Notes under the pieces: generated by a model | The model's database searches: none | The model's input: the letters and a program-made list of their open reading frames with translations, nothing else | What the model was told of the DNA's origin: nothing | Program-made: the position numbers and the translations under genes | Assembly: GCA_947494305.1 (NCBI GenBank) | Contig: CANLUL010000001.1 | Span: forward strand, 1,612,001 to 1,676,000 | Source: an uncultured Sphingomonadaceae bacterium | Lineage (GTDB): Bacteria > Pseudomonadota > Alphaproteobacteria > Sphingomonadales > Sphingomonadaceae | DNA length: 64,000 nt | Reading direction: 5' to 3' | Shown: one piece after another, positions 1 to 8,167 of the stretch | How positions within the stretch are numbered: the stretch's first letter is position 1 | How the letters are laid out: every line of letters starts with the position of its first letter

Positions 1-92
1 ATTTGATCCGACTACAACAGTCTTACGAAGCCTCCGCCCGCATTATTCAGGTCGCGCGAGAAACCATACAATCTGTTTTGGCAATATTTTAA
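1..92 (+). CDS. flgK: FlgK C-terminus (partial), flagellar hook-associated protein 1
   Basis: Only the last 29 codons lie in the window, ending at TAA (90-92). The visible peptide contains LQQSYEASARIIQVARE, the C-terminal helix of the FlgK/FlgE class of axial flagellar proteins, which packs into the coiled-coil core of the rod-hook-filament. flgL begins 25 nt downstream, the usual flgK-flgL order, and this supports FlgK rather than FlgE. The start lies outside the window. Confidence 0.8.
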   Translation, partial: LIRLQQSYEASARIIQVARETIQSVLAIF

Positions 93-117
93 TTGATACC
101 CCTGGAAGGAAAGAACG

Positions 118-966
118 ATGGAATCAATTAATCGCAATAGGCCAGCAAGCGCCATTCAGCATCAAAAACTACTTACAGAACTTATGGCTAAGACTCAGGA
201 TTCCGTGGCGACCGGGCGCAGTTTTAACAAGCCTTCTGAAGCACCATCCAGTTGGCTCGAAATTTCCAGTTTAAGCCGTCAGTCGACCATAGAGGAATCA
301 TGGATCAACAATATTGGTCGAGCAAGGATATTAGCGCAGCAAGCAGAGTCGTCACTGGATACGATATCAAACGGCGTTGCACGTACCCGCGAACTTTTAA
401 TCCAAGCCAATAACGAGACCATTTCGTCACAAGACCGAGAGGTTATTGCGCTCGAACTGGAAAGTTTGCGCGAGCAATTCGCGCATCTCACACAAGCTAA
501 AGATAGCTACGGTGGAGATCTCTTTCATGCAGGAGATCCGATACAAATGCGTATTGATACAGATGTCTTGGTAACCCCTTCGCCAAACCTGCAAACCGTC
601 GCCGGATCGATTGACATTGGCGGAGGATCGACCGACACTCTGGATCAAATTATGGTTGGCATGATTGATGCCGTTCGTTCCGGAACAGCTGCTGACAGAT
701 CTACACAACTCGATCGCGCAAGCTCTCTCACCGATCATTTCTCCAACCAGTTGGCCCGTCAGGGCTTGCTGGTCAATCGCCTGGATCAGCAGGAACAAAG
801 ACTGGAGCAATCTCAACTGGCCTTTACGGAAAGGCGAGTAACCCTTGAAAGAACAGACGTCGCTGAAGCGATATCACGTTTCCAATCGTTACTTGTTAAT
901 TTGGAAGCTGCTCAGCGGATATATGCTCAGTCTTCGAGTAACTCATTGATACAGTTGATTGGCTAA
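118..966 (+). CDS. flgL: Flagellar hook-filament junction protein FlgL
   Basis: A 282-residue protein of the flagellin/HAP3 type that joins hook to filament outside the cell. The N-terminal helix is flagellin-like (residues 1-130, with FNKPSEAP and LAQQAESSLDTISNGVARTREL). The C-terminal helix ends ERTDVAEAISRFQSLLVNLEAAQRIYAQSS, matching the D0 region of FlgL. The middle is short, so this is a compact form without a large variable domain. The ATG follows an AAGGAAAG ribosome site. It sits directly after flgK, and motAB follow in the same direction. No signal peptide is present, as expected for type III export. Confidence 0.9.
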   Translation: MESINRNRPASAIQHQKLLTELMAKTQDSVATGRSFNKPSEAPSSWLEISSLSRQSTIEESWINNIGRARILAQQAESSLDTISNGVARTRELLIQANNETISSQDREVIALELESLREQFAHLTQAKDSYGGDLFHAGDPIQMRIDTDVLVTPSPNLQTVAGSIDIGGGSTDTLDQIMVGMIDAVRSGTAADRSTQLDRASSLTDHFSNQLARQGLLVNRLDQQEQRLEQSQLAFTERRVTLERTDVAEAISRFQSLLVNLEAAQRIYAQSSSNSLIQLIG

Positions 967-1110
967 GATTGAGTTGGTAGCAGAAAACATCGCTACTACG
1001 CCCTTAACCAAAAGCTATTTCTTCCGTTCACCTATCCAAGAGTTCCGTTCCTGCGTCCAAAGTCCGGCGTAAGAATGGTTCCAACGGATCCGTGGATGGG
1101 AATATAGTAT

Positions 1111-1974
1111 ATGTTTGCTGCAATTGGTATCGTCGTTCTGCTCGTCATGGTTTTTGGCGTGTTCATGGTATCAGGTGGAGAACTAGGGGTAGTTCTAGCC
1201 GCCCTGCCAGTAGAAATGGGCATTATCGGTGGATCTGCTGTTGGTGCATTGATTATCGGTAACTCCGGACCACAGCTAAAGGATCTAATGGGCGGCTTTG
1301 CGAAAGTATTCAAAGGGCCAACATATGTAAAACAGGACTTTATGGATTGCATATTACTGGTATCCAAGTTGACGAAGATTTTGAAAAGCGAAGGCCCGGT
1401 CGCGCTTGAACCGCATATTGAAGATCCCAAAGCGTCACCCATTTTCAGTGAATATCCAAAGCTATTGAAGGATGATACTCTCATCCACTTGATAGCTGAC
1501 AGTTTGCGTCTGGTAGTCGTTTCGTCTGGAACCCTTGACCCTCATGCGGTTGAGGATGTGATGGATCAAGCCATCAAAACACACCATCACGAAGCTATCG
1601 CGCCGGCGGACAATCTTCAGGGCCTGGCTGACGCCTTGCCTGCATTGGGCATTGTCGCCGCTGTTTTGGGTATTATCAAAGTTATGGGCTCAATCGACAA
1701 ACCTCCAACAATTCTAGGCGGAATGATCGGTTCAGCCCTTGTAGGAACTTTCCTCGGTGTTCTTTTGGCCTACGGGTTAGTCGGCCCAATGGCCAACAGA
1801 GCGCGGTCGGTAATTGAGAGCGATGCAGCTATCTATCAGGTCGCCAAACAGTTGATCATCGCCAGTCTACATGGCCACCCACAACCGCTTATAATTGAAG
1901 CGGCACGAACCAGCTTGCAACATGCAAATCAGCCAAGCTTCTCCGATGTTTTTGATGCTGTAAGAGCGCGTTGA
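1111..1974 (+). CDS. motA: Flagellar stator protein MotA
   Basis: A 287-residue inner-membrane stator subunit that, with MotB, forms the ion channel driving flagellar rotation. Two hydrophobic segments lie at the N-terminus (about 2-20 and 28-50), then a cytoplasmic loop, then two more around residues 172-225 (DALPALGIVAAVLGIIKVM and GGMIGSALVGTFLGVLLAYG). The proline in ALPALG matches the conserved channel proline of MotA. Length and order fit the proton-type MotA family. motB starts 3 nt after the stop, so the two are co-translated. The 144 nt gap from flgL suggests that the pair may have its own promoter, but I could not identify one. Confidence 0.95.
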   Translation: MFAAIGIVVLLVMVFGVFMVSGGELGVVLAALPVEMGIIGGSAVGALIIGNSGPQLKDLMGGFAKVFKGPTYVKQDFMDCILLVSKLTKILKSEGPVALEPHIEDPKASPIFSEYPKLLKDDTLIHLIADSLRLVVVSSGTLDPHAVEDVMDQAIKTHHHEAIAPADNLQGLADALPALGIVAAVLGIIKVMGSIDKPPTILGGMIGSALVGTFLGVLLAYGLVGPMANRARSVIESDAAIYQVAKQLIIASLHGHPQPLIIEAARTSLQHANQPSFSDVFDAVRAR

Positions 1975-1977
1975 TCA

Positions 1978-2844
1978 ATGGCGAAGAAAGCGACTGAGGA
2001 AGTCAAAGCACCAATCATCGTCAAAAAGATCATCGTAGAGGGGCATGGTGGTCATCACGGTGGTGCATGGAAGGTTGCCTATGCCGACTTTGTGACGGCC
2101 ATGATGGCCTTTTTCCTGCTAATGTGGCTTTTAGGTGCAACCAACGAAAAACAACGTAAAGCGCTTGCCGACTATTTCACCCCAACTCTTGTCCAAATGA
2201 AACAGAACAGTGCTGGTTCCAATGGGATGTTTGGCGGTGATTCTATCATGTCTAAGGAAAACTACCCGACTAAAGCCTCACAAACGGGTACACGGTCTAT
2301 AACCATTCCGCGGGATGCGACCGGTACTAAAGATGAAGCCGGGAAAAGTGATCGCAGTCGTCAGGCAGAAGCAAAGCCCTTGGACACCAAAAAAATTGCG
2401 AAGCAAATCCGTGAGCAACTCAAGAAAGACCCAGAAACTGTCAATCTGTTAAAAAATGTAAGGTTCACTGACACTGAAGAAGGTCTTCGTATTGATATTG
2501 TCGATGAAGCTGACTTTAGCATGTTTGCACTGGCTACCGACAGATTAAAGCCCAGGGCCGCTGAACTTATTGGCAAGGTTGCCAAAATTATTAACACAGT
2601 TGGAAATGACCTTGTCATCCGAGGGCATACCGACAGTCTGCCTTATGCAAGTGGCAAGAGCATGAACAATTGGCTTTTGTCTTCTGCAAGAGCAGAAGCG
2701 ACAAGAAGAGAGCTGGTGCGGCAAAAGGTCTTACCAGGTCGTATCAGTCGTATTGAGGGCGTAGCTGACAGCGAGCCATATAATCCCCAGGATCGACTAG
2801 ACGACAAGAACCGTCGCGTATCGATCACAATGAAAGCAAAATAG
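1978..2844 (+). CDS. motB: Flagellar motor protein MotB
   Basis: A 288-residue stator subunit. A short charged N-terminus with HGGHHGGAWKVAYADF leads into a single membrane helix (about 38-54). Asp37 in YADF is the expected ion-carrying residue. The C-terminal OmpA-like peptidoglycan-binding domain (about 165-285) shows GHTDSLPY, LSSARAEATRREL and DDKNRRVSI. The linker is rich in polar and basic residues. It sits 3 nt after motA, and both are needed for torque. It is the last gene of the flagellar block, and a perfect 31-bp palindrome lies about 200 nt downstream. Confidence 0.95.
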   Translation: MAKKATEEVKAPIIVKKIIVEGHGGHHGGAWKVAYADFVTAMMAFFLLMWLLGATNEKQRKALADYFTPTLVQMKQNSAGSNGMFGGDSIMSKENYPTKASQTGTRSITIPRDATGTKDEAGKSDRSRQAEAKPLDTKKIAKQIREQLKKDPETVNLLKNVRFTDTEEGLRIDIVDEADFSMFALATDRLKPRAAELIGKVAKIINTVGNDLVIRGHTDSLPYASGKSMNNWLLSSARAEATRRELVRQKVLPGRISRIEGVADSEPYNPQDRLDDKNRRVSITMKAK

Positions 2845-3050
2845 AGGTTCATTCTTCTGGGCTGGTTGCGACTATTCCCATTTTGAATGTAAAAATCCCA
2901 ACATGCTCCCAATTTGGTCTCAATACCAATTGATTTAAAGCCAAGCGATTCGGATAGAAAAACTTGAAGGTGTAAATCCTTCTATCATGACATATAGCCC
3001 CCGCAGGTTTTGTCATGATTGACGCAGCTCATCTGGTCTGCGTACGAACT

Positions 3051-3081
3051 GATCGGGTAGGGTAAGTTACCCTACCCGATC
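3051..3081. repeat. Perfect 31-bp palindrome
   Basis: Two 15-bp arms (GATCGGGTAGGGTAA and its exact complement) are separated by a single G at 3066. In RNA it would fold as a long hairpin with a small loop. No T tract follows on either strand, so it is not a standard intrinsic terminator. It could be a transcript-end stabiliser, a bidirectional stop between the convergent motB and GGDEF genes, or a protein-binding site. Confidence 0.7.
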
Positions 3082-3220
3082 AATCTTCAGGCGGGGGAAC
3101 AGAAAACAACCCTCCAATCTAAGCGGCATCTCTTCTGTCATTTCAGAACATAGAAAGATCGCTAGCCTATGTGGCCATTGCATAGCAGGTCATGTGAGAA
3201 AACACTTCAAACGCAAAGAA

Positions 3221-3248
3221 GCCCGGAAAATCGAATGGTTTCCCGGAC
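3221..3248 (-). terminator. Possible terminator of the sthA-GGDEF operon
   Basis: Read on the minus strand, CCGGGAAA pairs with TTTTCCGG (one G-U wobble) across an 8-nt loop and is followed by CTTCTTT. It lies about 100 nt beyond the stop of the diguanylate cyclase gene. The T-rich tail is short, so the call is tentative. Confidence 0.4.
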
Positions 3249-3354
3249 TGCACATTAAATGGTCAAAACCACGCCATCAGCGTGGAGAAATTTGGCTCAA
3301 ATCATATAGTATTTTTTGCCTCAATGAGCCTGTAATTGCATCGTAAAAAAATAA

Positions 3355-4440
3355 CTATCCAGCATTGGAATATTTGAGAACAAGGTTACGCCCTTCAGAT
3401 TTAGCCTGATACAAAGCGAGGTCCGACTTTCTAAGAATCGATCGCTTGGTATCAGCTTCAAGACATTCGGCTACGCCGGCAGAAAATGTAACTTGTCCAA
3501 TGGCATTGCCAGACTCAAGATCGACCAAGGAGCGCTGGGCCAAGGCATCTCTGCACTCGTCGACCTTCTTATAGACCGTATCCATGTCATAACCTTCAAA
3601 GACTAAGGCAAATTCTTCTCCGCCGTATCGCGAGATGTGGCAATCATTGCTTGATAAAGAGCTAAGTTCATCCGCTACCAGACGTAAAATGCGATCTCCG
3701 CATTCATGTCCAAATGTGTCGTTTATCTTCTTAAATTTATCGATATCAGCAATCACTACAATCAAGCTCTGCCCTTCATCGGACAGACCCTGGAAAGCAT
3801 CATCCAACACACGCTCGAATTTCCTCCGGTTCGGAAGTTTCGTCAACTGATCAAAATCAGCTTCATTGCGCGCTTGTTCAAGCTCGCCTTTAAGATCGGC
3901 CAATTTCCTGTTAGTTTCTTGGATCTGCTCGCGGTTCTTTCTTGTAGATTCTACCATTAGGCGCGACAAGCTCAGGAGCTTTTGTATCGCCCCATCGACA
4001 TCACTTGAGTCCACATCAATATTGTCGGCATGTTCAAGCAAATTTTCCTCACACTTTTTTGTATCTTTGTCACCATCATCGATGATCTTTGTTGTGCGGT
4101 GAATTTGGTGAATAGCTTCCAAAACTATTCTATCGATTTCTGAACTAACGTCTGCGTTGAGGTATTTGTCATACAAATCACTAGCGACACTGTCGTTCAG
4201 ACGGGAATCGGCGGACAAAGCTAGCACTTCATCCTTTAGAGATACGTTACCGCCACAAATATACTCCCAAGCAAGTTCCAAATTACGCGAGGACAATGTC
4301 AAATTGTTTTCGTCAATGAAACGCGCAATAGCAAACAGCGGTGAACGTTGTCCGTCACTTTCTATACAAACGGGACAATCTTCATTGCTCTGGTTTTCAC
4401 CAAAATAGTTGTCCAATATGTTCTTTATTTCAAGCTTCAT
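3355..4440 (-). CDS. Diguanylate cyclase (GGDEF domain)
   Basis: A 361-residue protein. The N-terminal half (1-185) resembles no sensor domain I know; it contains VCIESDGQRSPLFAIARFI and ends in a coiled coil (about 155-195, many K/E/Q/L). The C-terminal GGDEF domain (195-358) has DQLTKLPNRRKF and the active loop RYGGEEFALVF, so it should make c-di-GMP from two GTP. The usual RxxD inhibitory site upstream of the loop reads SSND, so product inhibition is probably lost. It begins 1 nt after the stop of sthA and is clearly co-transcribed with it, linking c-di-GMP synthesis with pyridine-nucleotide balance. It is cytoplasmic, with no membrane segment. Confidence 0.92.
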   Translation of the reverse strand: MKLEIKNILDNYFGENQSNEDCPVCIESDGQRSPLFAIARFIDENNLTLSSRNLELAWEYICGGNVSLKDEVLALSADSRLNDSVASDLYDKYLNADVSSEIDRIVLEAIHQIHRTTKIIDDGDKDTKKCEENLLEHADNIDVDSSDVDGAIQKLLSLSRLMVESTRKNREQIQETNRKLADLKGELEQARNEADFDQLTKLPNRRKFERVLDDAFQGLSDEGQSLIVVIADIDKFKKINDTFGHECGDRILRLVADELSSLSSNDCHISRYGGEEFALVFEGYDMDTVYKKVDECRDALAQRSLVDLESGNAIGQVTFSAGVAECLEADTKRSILRKSDLALYQAKSEGRNLVLKYSNAG

Positions 4441-4441
4441 G

Positions 4442-5863
4442 TTAAGCCCTTAGTCTTGGTTGTGGCATACGATTGTAAGCATCGAGTGCTGCGACTTTAT
4501 AAGCCTCTGCCAAGGTTGGAAAATTGAATACAGTATCGGAAAGATAGTCGATCCCGCCTCGCAAATTAAGAACTGCTTGGCCAATATGGATCAGCTCAGT
4601 TGCTCCTTCGCCAACAATATGCACGCCCAGCAACTGACGGTCATTCAAATCGAAGATGCATTTAAGCATTCCTTCGCAGTTACCCAAAATGTGACCTCGG
4701 GAAGTTTCTTGGAAACGTGCAATGCCAATTTCCACTTGCAGACCTTTCGCACGCGCTTCATCCTCAGCGAGTCCAATACTGGCAATCTCTGGAATCGAAT
4801 AAATGCCAAGAGGAAAACTGTGTTTTGAACTTGTTATCGGATGTCCAAATGCATGGCATGCTGCCTGCCTGCCCTGCTCCATGGAAGTTGATGCCAGTGC
4901 TGGAAAACCAATTATATCACCAGCAGCATAAATATGAGGCTGCGACGTTTGGAGTGTTTTGGAATCCACGCTTAATCGACCGCGATTATCAGGTTCAATG
5001 CCGACCTTAGCCAATCCTAGTTGATCAACAGCACCAACTCGACCGGCCGTAAACAGCAACATTTCGGCACGCAATTGTCGACCATCATCGAGCTCAACAA
5101 ATGCGTAGTCATCCTTACCCAATTCGATTTTCTCAATTGTCCGTCCAAGGCGTAAGCCGATACCACGTTCAGTTAGTTGGTGCGTAAAGTTCGAAATAAT
5201 GTCTCGGTCAATAAATTCGAGTATCTTATCGCGTGCTTCCACGACAGTTACAGGTATCTCGAGGGTGGAAAATATCGTAGCATATTCAAGTCCAATAACC
5301 CCACCACCGACTACAATGATGGATTTCGGCATCGGTAAATTCGCGGCGATACAATCGCTATCGACAATGTTCTTACCATTAAAGGGAATGTGCTTTGGTC
5401 TGTATGGTTTTGTTCCTACAGCGATCAGAAATTTTTCTCCGGTCACAGTGTAACTGGTTTTTTTCCCCTGAACAGATTGAGTAACCGCCAGTTTGTTTGG
5501 CCCCGAAAATTTTGCTCTGCCATTAAGCGTGGCGATGTTGTTTCGACATAACTGATTGTCAATAACATCAACCTCATCACTTAATGTCATCGAGAGTCGT
5601 GAATTAATTGAGTTACGCGTAACGTCAGACGCTTCGCGCTGACGGGCTGTCTTGAAGTGTTGATCTCTCCAGCCAGTAACGGACAAAACGCTCTCTCTAA
5701 TCGTTTTGGAAGGTAAAGTGCCAGTATGAACTGACACACCGCCAATTTTCTTTTGATCATCGATAATCGCAACAGACTTACCCAGCTTTGACGCCTGTAT
5801 AGCTGCTCTGCGTCCCGCTGGCCCTCCGCCGATTACCACAAAATCATAGTCAAAATCAGTCAT
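4442..5863 (-). CDS. sthA: Si-specific NAD(P)+ transhydrogenase (soluble)
   Basis: A 473-residue flavoprotein of the dihydrolipoamide dehydrogenase fold that moves hydride between NADPH and NAD+. It has an N-terminal FAD site VVIGGGPAGRRAA, a second Rossmann site IVVGGGVIGLEYA, YAAGDIIGFPALA before the flavin tail, and the dimer interface around PTLAEAYKVAALD. Where lipoamide dehydrogenases have the redox CxxxxC pair, it reads VHTGTLPSK, lacking both cysteines, as SthA proteins do. A GTG start 15 nt upstream is possible, but the ATG at 5863 has the AAAGGG site in front and begins the conserved part. First gene of the pair with the GGDEF protein. Confidence 0.9.
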   Translation of the reverse strand: MTDFDYDFVVIGGGPAGRRAAIQASKLGKSVAIIDDQKKIGGVSVHTGTLPSKTIRESVLSVTGWRDQHFKTARQREASDVTRNSINSRLSMTLSDEVDVIDNQLCRNNIATLNGRAKFSGPNKLAVTQSVQGKKTSYTVTGEKFLIAVGTKPYRPKHIPFNGKNIVDSDCIAANLPMPKSIIVVGGGVIGLEYATIFSTLEIPVTVVEARDKILEFIDRDIISNFTHQLTERGIGLRLGRTIEKIELGKDDYAFVELDDGRQLRAEMLLFTAGRVGAVDQLGLAKVGIEPDNRGRLSVDSKTLQTSQPHIYAAGDIIGFPALASTSMEQGRQAACHAFGHPITSSKHSFPLGIYSIPEIASIGLAEDEARAKGLQVEIGIARFQETSRGHILGNCEGMLKCIFDLNDRQLLGVHIVGEGATELIHIGQAVLNLRGGIDYLSDTVFNFPTLAEAYKVAALDAYNRMPQPRLRA

Positions 5864-5924
5864 GTTTTTCCCTTTCACCCTTTGGTTAACGGCAACTGGG
5901 GAAAATCTTAAATTCGCTTGAAAA

Positions 5925-5947
5925 AATTCGATTCTTCGTTTCGAATT
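5925..5947. promoter_or_regulatory. Inverted repeat upstream of sthA
   Basis: AATTCGA and its complement TCGAATT are separated by 9 nt (TTCTTCGTT), about 60-85 nt upstream of the sthA start in an AT-rich stretch. It is a possible operator of the sthA-GGDEF operon. Arms of 7 bp in AT-rich DNA are only weak evidence. Confidence 0.3.
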
Positions 5948-6140
5948 GATGTTTCAAATTGGAACAGTTTGATAGATTGAAATCAACCAATTCAGATTTC
6001 AGCAATTTTTGTTGAAAATGATATCAGTTACAATTAGTGCCCGCCGCTAGAGGATTCTAATTGCCGTCTTAACGGGCAGAAGTGTGTGCCATTCAAAAGT
6101 TCGTGTTAAGATATCTTAAGAAAGACCAGTGCAACAAAAA

Positions 6141-6308
6141 ATGGACCATAGCAAACAAGAAATTTTTGATTTGATCCAAGAGCTTGAAAGTGTGTTGCTA
6201 CAATTGGACAAAGGCGGATATTCACTGCCGGCAATCAAAGTCGAAGAAGGCATTCTAGCTTTGAACCAACTAGCAGAGAAAGCTAACGATTCCGAGAAAC
6301 ACTCCTAA
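6141..6308 (+). CDS. Small helical protein, family copy 1
   Basis: A 55-residue protein of no family I recognise. It is predicted to be largely helical. Residues 15-41 (LESVLLQLDKGG... to ...KVEEGILAL) align without gaps to three other small proteins in this window (9059-9235, 12448-12597, 32682-32891). The shared pattern is L-x-x-x-L-x-x-L-D, then six variable positions, then AIKV-x-E and a final leucine. There is no signal peptide, membrane segment or cysteine. It starts at ATG 6141 after an A-rich leader. It converges on the winged-helix gene at 6370 and diverges from sthA. Real coding is supported by the conserved core shared with paralogues. Confidence 0.7.
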   Translation: MDHSKQEIFDLIQELESVLLQLDKGGYSLPAIKVEEGILALNQLAEKANDSEKHS

Positions 6309-6369
6309 AATCACTTCAGGGTAACTTGGTGTTAGCCTCACAAACAAAACCACGTTCCTGGTATTTCTA

Positions 6370-6720
6370 CTATAACTGATCTTCCAATATAGAATCCAGA
6401 TAGGCACTGCATTTGCTACGTGCTTTGTCCGTTAGTTTCACGCAATCCAGATCATGGGTTTCACAACGGATCAAATATTGTCGATCAGCAAATATCTCAA
6501 TCCATCGGGATACGATCGAATTGGGAGCGTCCAAACTGTCAATCAGTTCGCGTTTGGAGATACAACTACGCTGCTCTGTTGCGATGAAAATTTCGAGAAG
6601 CAATTCCCAAGGTGGATTGTCAAAAATTAGACTGTCCGAAAAAAACAGACTTCTCTTCCTTTGAATTCTCAGAGAGCTCTCTGCTCTCTCAATATAGTTT
6701 TTAAAATCAGGGCGTGTCAT
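6370..6720 (-). CDS. Small winged-helix DNA-binding protein
   Basis: A 116-residue protein. Residues 40-105 look like a MarR-type winged helix: CISKRELIDSLDAPNSIVSRWIEIFADRQYLIR, a basic recognition helix, then a wing (ETHDLDCVKLTDKARSKC). The N-terminus is basic (RIQRKRS). Its start overlaps the stop of the RadC-like gene by 4 nt (ATGA), so the two are translated together. It probably works as a repressor or DNA-binding partner; the target is unknown. It is shorter than typical MarR proteins (about 140-150). Confidence 0.7.
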   Translation of the reverse strand: MTRPDFKNYIERAESSLRIQRKRSLFFSDSLIFDNPPWELLLEIFIATEQRSCISKRELIDSLDAPNSIVSRWIEIFADRQYLIRCETHDLDCVKLTDKARSKCSAYLDSILEDQL

Positions 6721-7340
6721 AGAATTTTCATTTTCTGGAAACTGGACCAGTTATTTCCAACAATTATGATATGGTCATGAAGAGCAATCTCCAGTTCCCT
6801 ACAAAGTACTTTGATAGATAGCGTGAACTTAATATCAGACTTGCTGGGCCGAATTTCGCCACTGGGGTGATTGTGAACCAATATGATCGCGCTAGCATTC
6901 AATTCCAATGCACGTTTCAAAATGCTCCTTGGCTGAATCAAAATTTTTCTAGGAGAAGCCGTTCCAAATTCCTGATCACCGATAAGATAGTTGGCATTGT
7001 CGAGAAAAAGCACACGCAAAGTCTCAACAGCGAGCGACCCCATCCCGGCCTGCAGATACCTAATCAGCCTTTGATCGGTTGCCGAAATTAGCTGCTTTGG
7101 CAAATCATTCTCAAGTTCTGCCATAAGCAGCTTCTTTGCGGCCACTAAGAGCTGAACAACAGCTTGCTCTCCAACGACCCTTTGGAGAGCTTCGCTCGAT
7201 TCCGATAATATTCGACCAATTGAACCAAATTCGTCCAAAAGTGCTTCGGCCAGCTTAGTAGAGTTCTCGGGTTCGACCGGCGCTATGAGCTGCGCCAAGA
7301 CGGATCGATCCCGTGCTCCTTCAATCGGCGCTGGTGGCAA
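6717..7340 (-). CDS. RadC-like JAB-domain protein
   Basis: A RadC family protein whose C-terminal JAB/MPN fold carries the metal-binding motif HNHPSGEIRPSKSD and the preceding ILVHNHPS strand. The first ~80 residues hold the helix-hairpin-helix-like region (LAEALLDEFGSIGRIL). I place the start at TTG 7340 after an AGGAAC site, giving about 207 residues. An upstream ATG at 7532 would add 64 residues that overlap the neighbouring membrane gene and show no family features. RadC proteins are common in mobile and genome-maintenance contexts; their biochemical role is unsettled. The gene overlaps the upstream membrane gene by 58 nt and the downstream winged-helix gene by 4 nt. Confidence 0.82.
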   Translation of the reverse strand: MPPAPIEGARDRSVLAQLIAPVEPENSTKLAEALLDEFGSIGRILSESSEALQRVVGEQAVVQLLVAAKKLLMAELENDLPKQLISATDQRLIRYLQAGMGSLAVETLRVLFLDNANYLIGDQEFGTASPRKILIQPRSILKRALELNASAIILVHNHPSGEIRPSKSDIKFTLSIKVLCRELEIALHDHIIIVGNNWSSFQKMKIL

Positions 7341-7723
7341 TAAGTTCCTATCGCTAGTGTGATTAGCAAAGGGTAGGAAGAAGCGACTTGCATGATGTAA
7401 TATGCCTGCGGGTGTATCGACACATCCATCAGTTTCGCTATATGTGCCACCAGCGCTATTGTTTGCAGAGAAACTATGCATAACGGCCAGAACCTGTTTG
7501 CTCGTAGGGCAATCGCCAGAAAGGAGACCCATATGACAGCATCAACGATGAGGTGTCCTGGATCCATTTCCATAAACTCTGCAGGTGTGAAGAAATGCAC
7601 AAGTTGATCGGTTGCACCAACAAACAAATAGATGGCCGCTGCCCATCTTTCCGGAGCCCCTCCCCGAAAAAGCGCATATGCAATTGACGTAAAAAGGAGG
7701 ATATAGAATATTGCAATTCGCAT
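7283..7723 (-). CDS. Four-helix membrane protein of unknown function
   Basis: A 146-residue protein with about four hydrophobic segments (residues 3-20, 29-45, 60-78 and 108-127) and a polar tail (CHQRRLKEHGIDPSWRSS). I recognise no named family. Its 3' end overlaps the N-terminal coding of the RadC-like gene in another frame. The ATG at 7723 sits only a few bases after an AGGA, closer than ideal, so the start is uncertain. Gene order membrane protein, RadC, winged helix suggests a co-translated unit. Confidence 0.65.
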   Translation of the reverse strand: MRIAIFYILLFTSIAYALFRGGAPERWAAAIYLFVGATDQLVHFFTPAEFMEMDPGHLIVDAVIWVSFLAIALRANRFWPLCIVSLQTIALVAHIAKLMDVSIHPQAYYIMQVASSYPLLITLAIGTYCHQRRLKEHGIDPSWRSS

Positions 7724-7770
7724 TTCCTAATCGGAACATGCTGAGGCGACATAGTCAACTCTTTCATCAA

Positions 7771-8103
7771 CTAAGCAACAATTGAAAGTTTGGCGTCCCC
7801 TTTTGCGACCGCAAGTTCTGGACACTCATGAGTATCCCATCCGGCATATTCTTTGCCAACTTTCTTCAATTCACCGTGAACGCGCAACACGTCGGTGCTT
7901 GCATCTACAAGGGCCATTTGTGCTTTTGCTAACCGTCGAATAGCAACTTGCCCCGTTGAAGCTGGAACGTCAGCGCTTAGGCGAGCTTGAACAAGCGTAG
8001 ACATAAGTTCCGATACAGAAATCAGTGCTTCGTCAACGGAGGCTTCGGTTTGAGGTAGATCACGTTTAATTTGGTCAGAAGCCAATTTGATTTTCATAGA
8101 CAT
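7771..8103 (-). CDS. Conserved-looking small helical protein downstream of luxR-type gene
   Basis: A 110-residue cytoplasmic protein, mostly helical (residues 15-85), ending WDTHECPELAVAKGDAKLSIVA. I believe similar small proteins occur next to LuxR-type genes in sphingomonads, but I know no function. The start chosen is ATG 8103 after AAAGGGAAAG; an upstream in-frame start adds six residues without a ribosome site. It lies 64 nt downstream of the LuxR-type gene and in the same orientation, so it may be a partner of that regulator. Confidence 0.65.
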   Translation of the reverse strand: MSMKIKLASDQIKRDLPQTEASVDEALISVSELMSTLVQARLSADVPASTGQVAIRRLAKAQMALVDASTDVLRVHGELKKVGKEYAGWDTHECPELAVAKGDAKLSIVA

Positions 8104-8167
8104 AGCTTTCCCTTTCCGCAAAATGCGAATTTGTTTACAATTTTCTAGATTGGGTTAACTGGCCTGT

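Larger units (their letters stand above)
2845..3354. other. Intergenic region after motB
   Basis: About 510 bp between motB and the converging diguanylate cyclase gene. I see no convincing gene. It holds a perfect palindrome (3051-3081) and, nearer the cyclase gene, a hairpin that would act on the minus strand (3221-3248). Confidence 0.6.
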
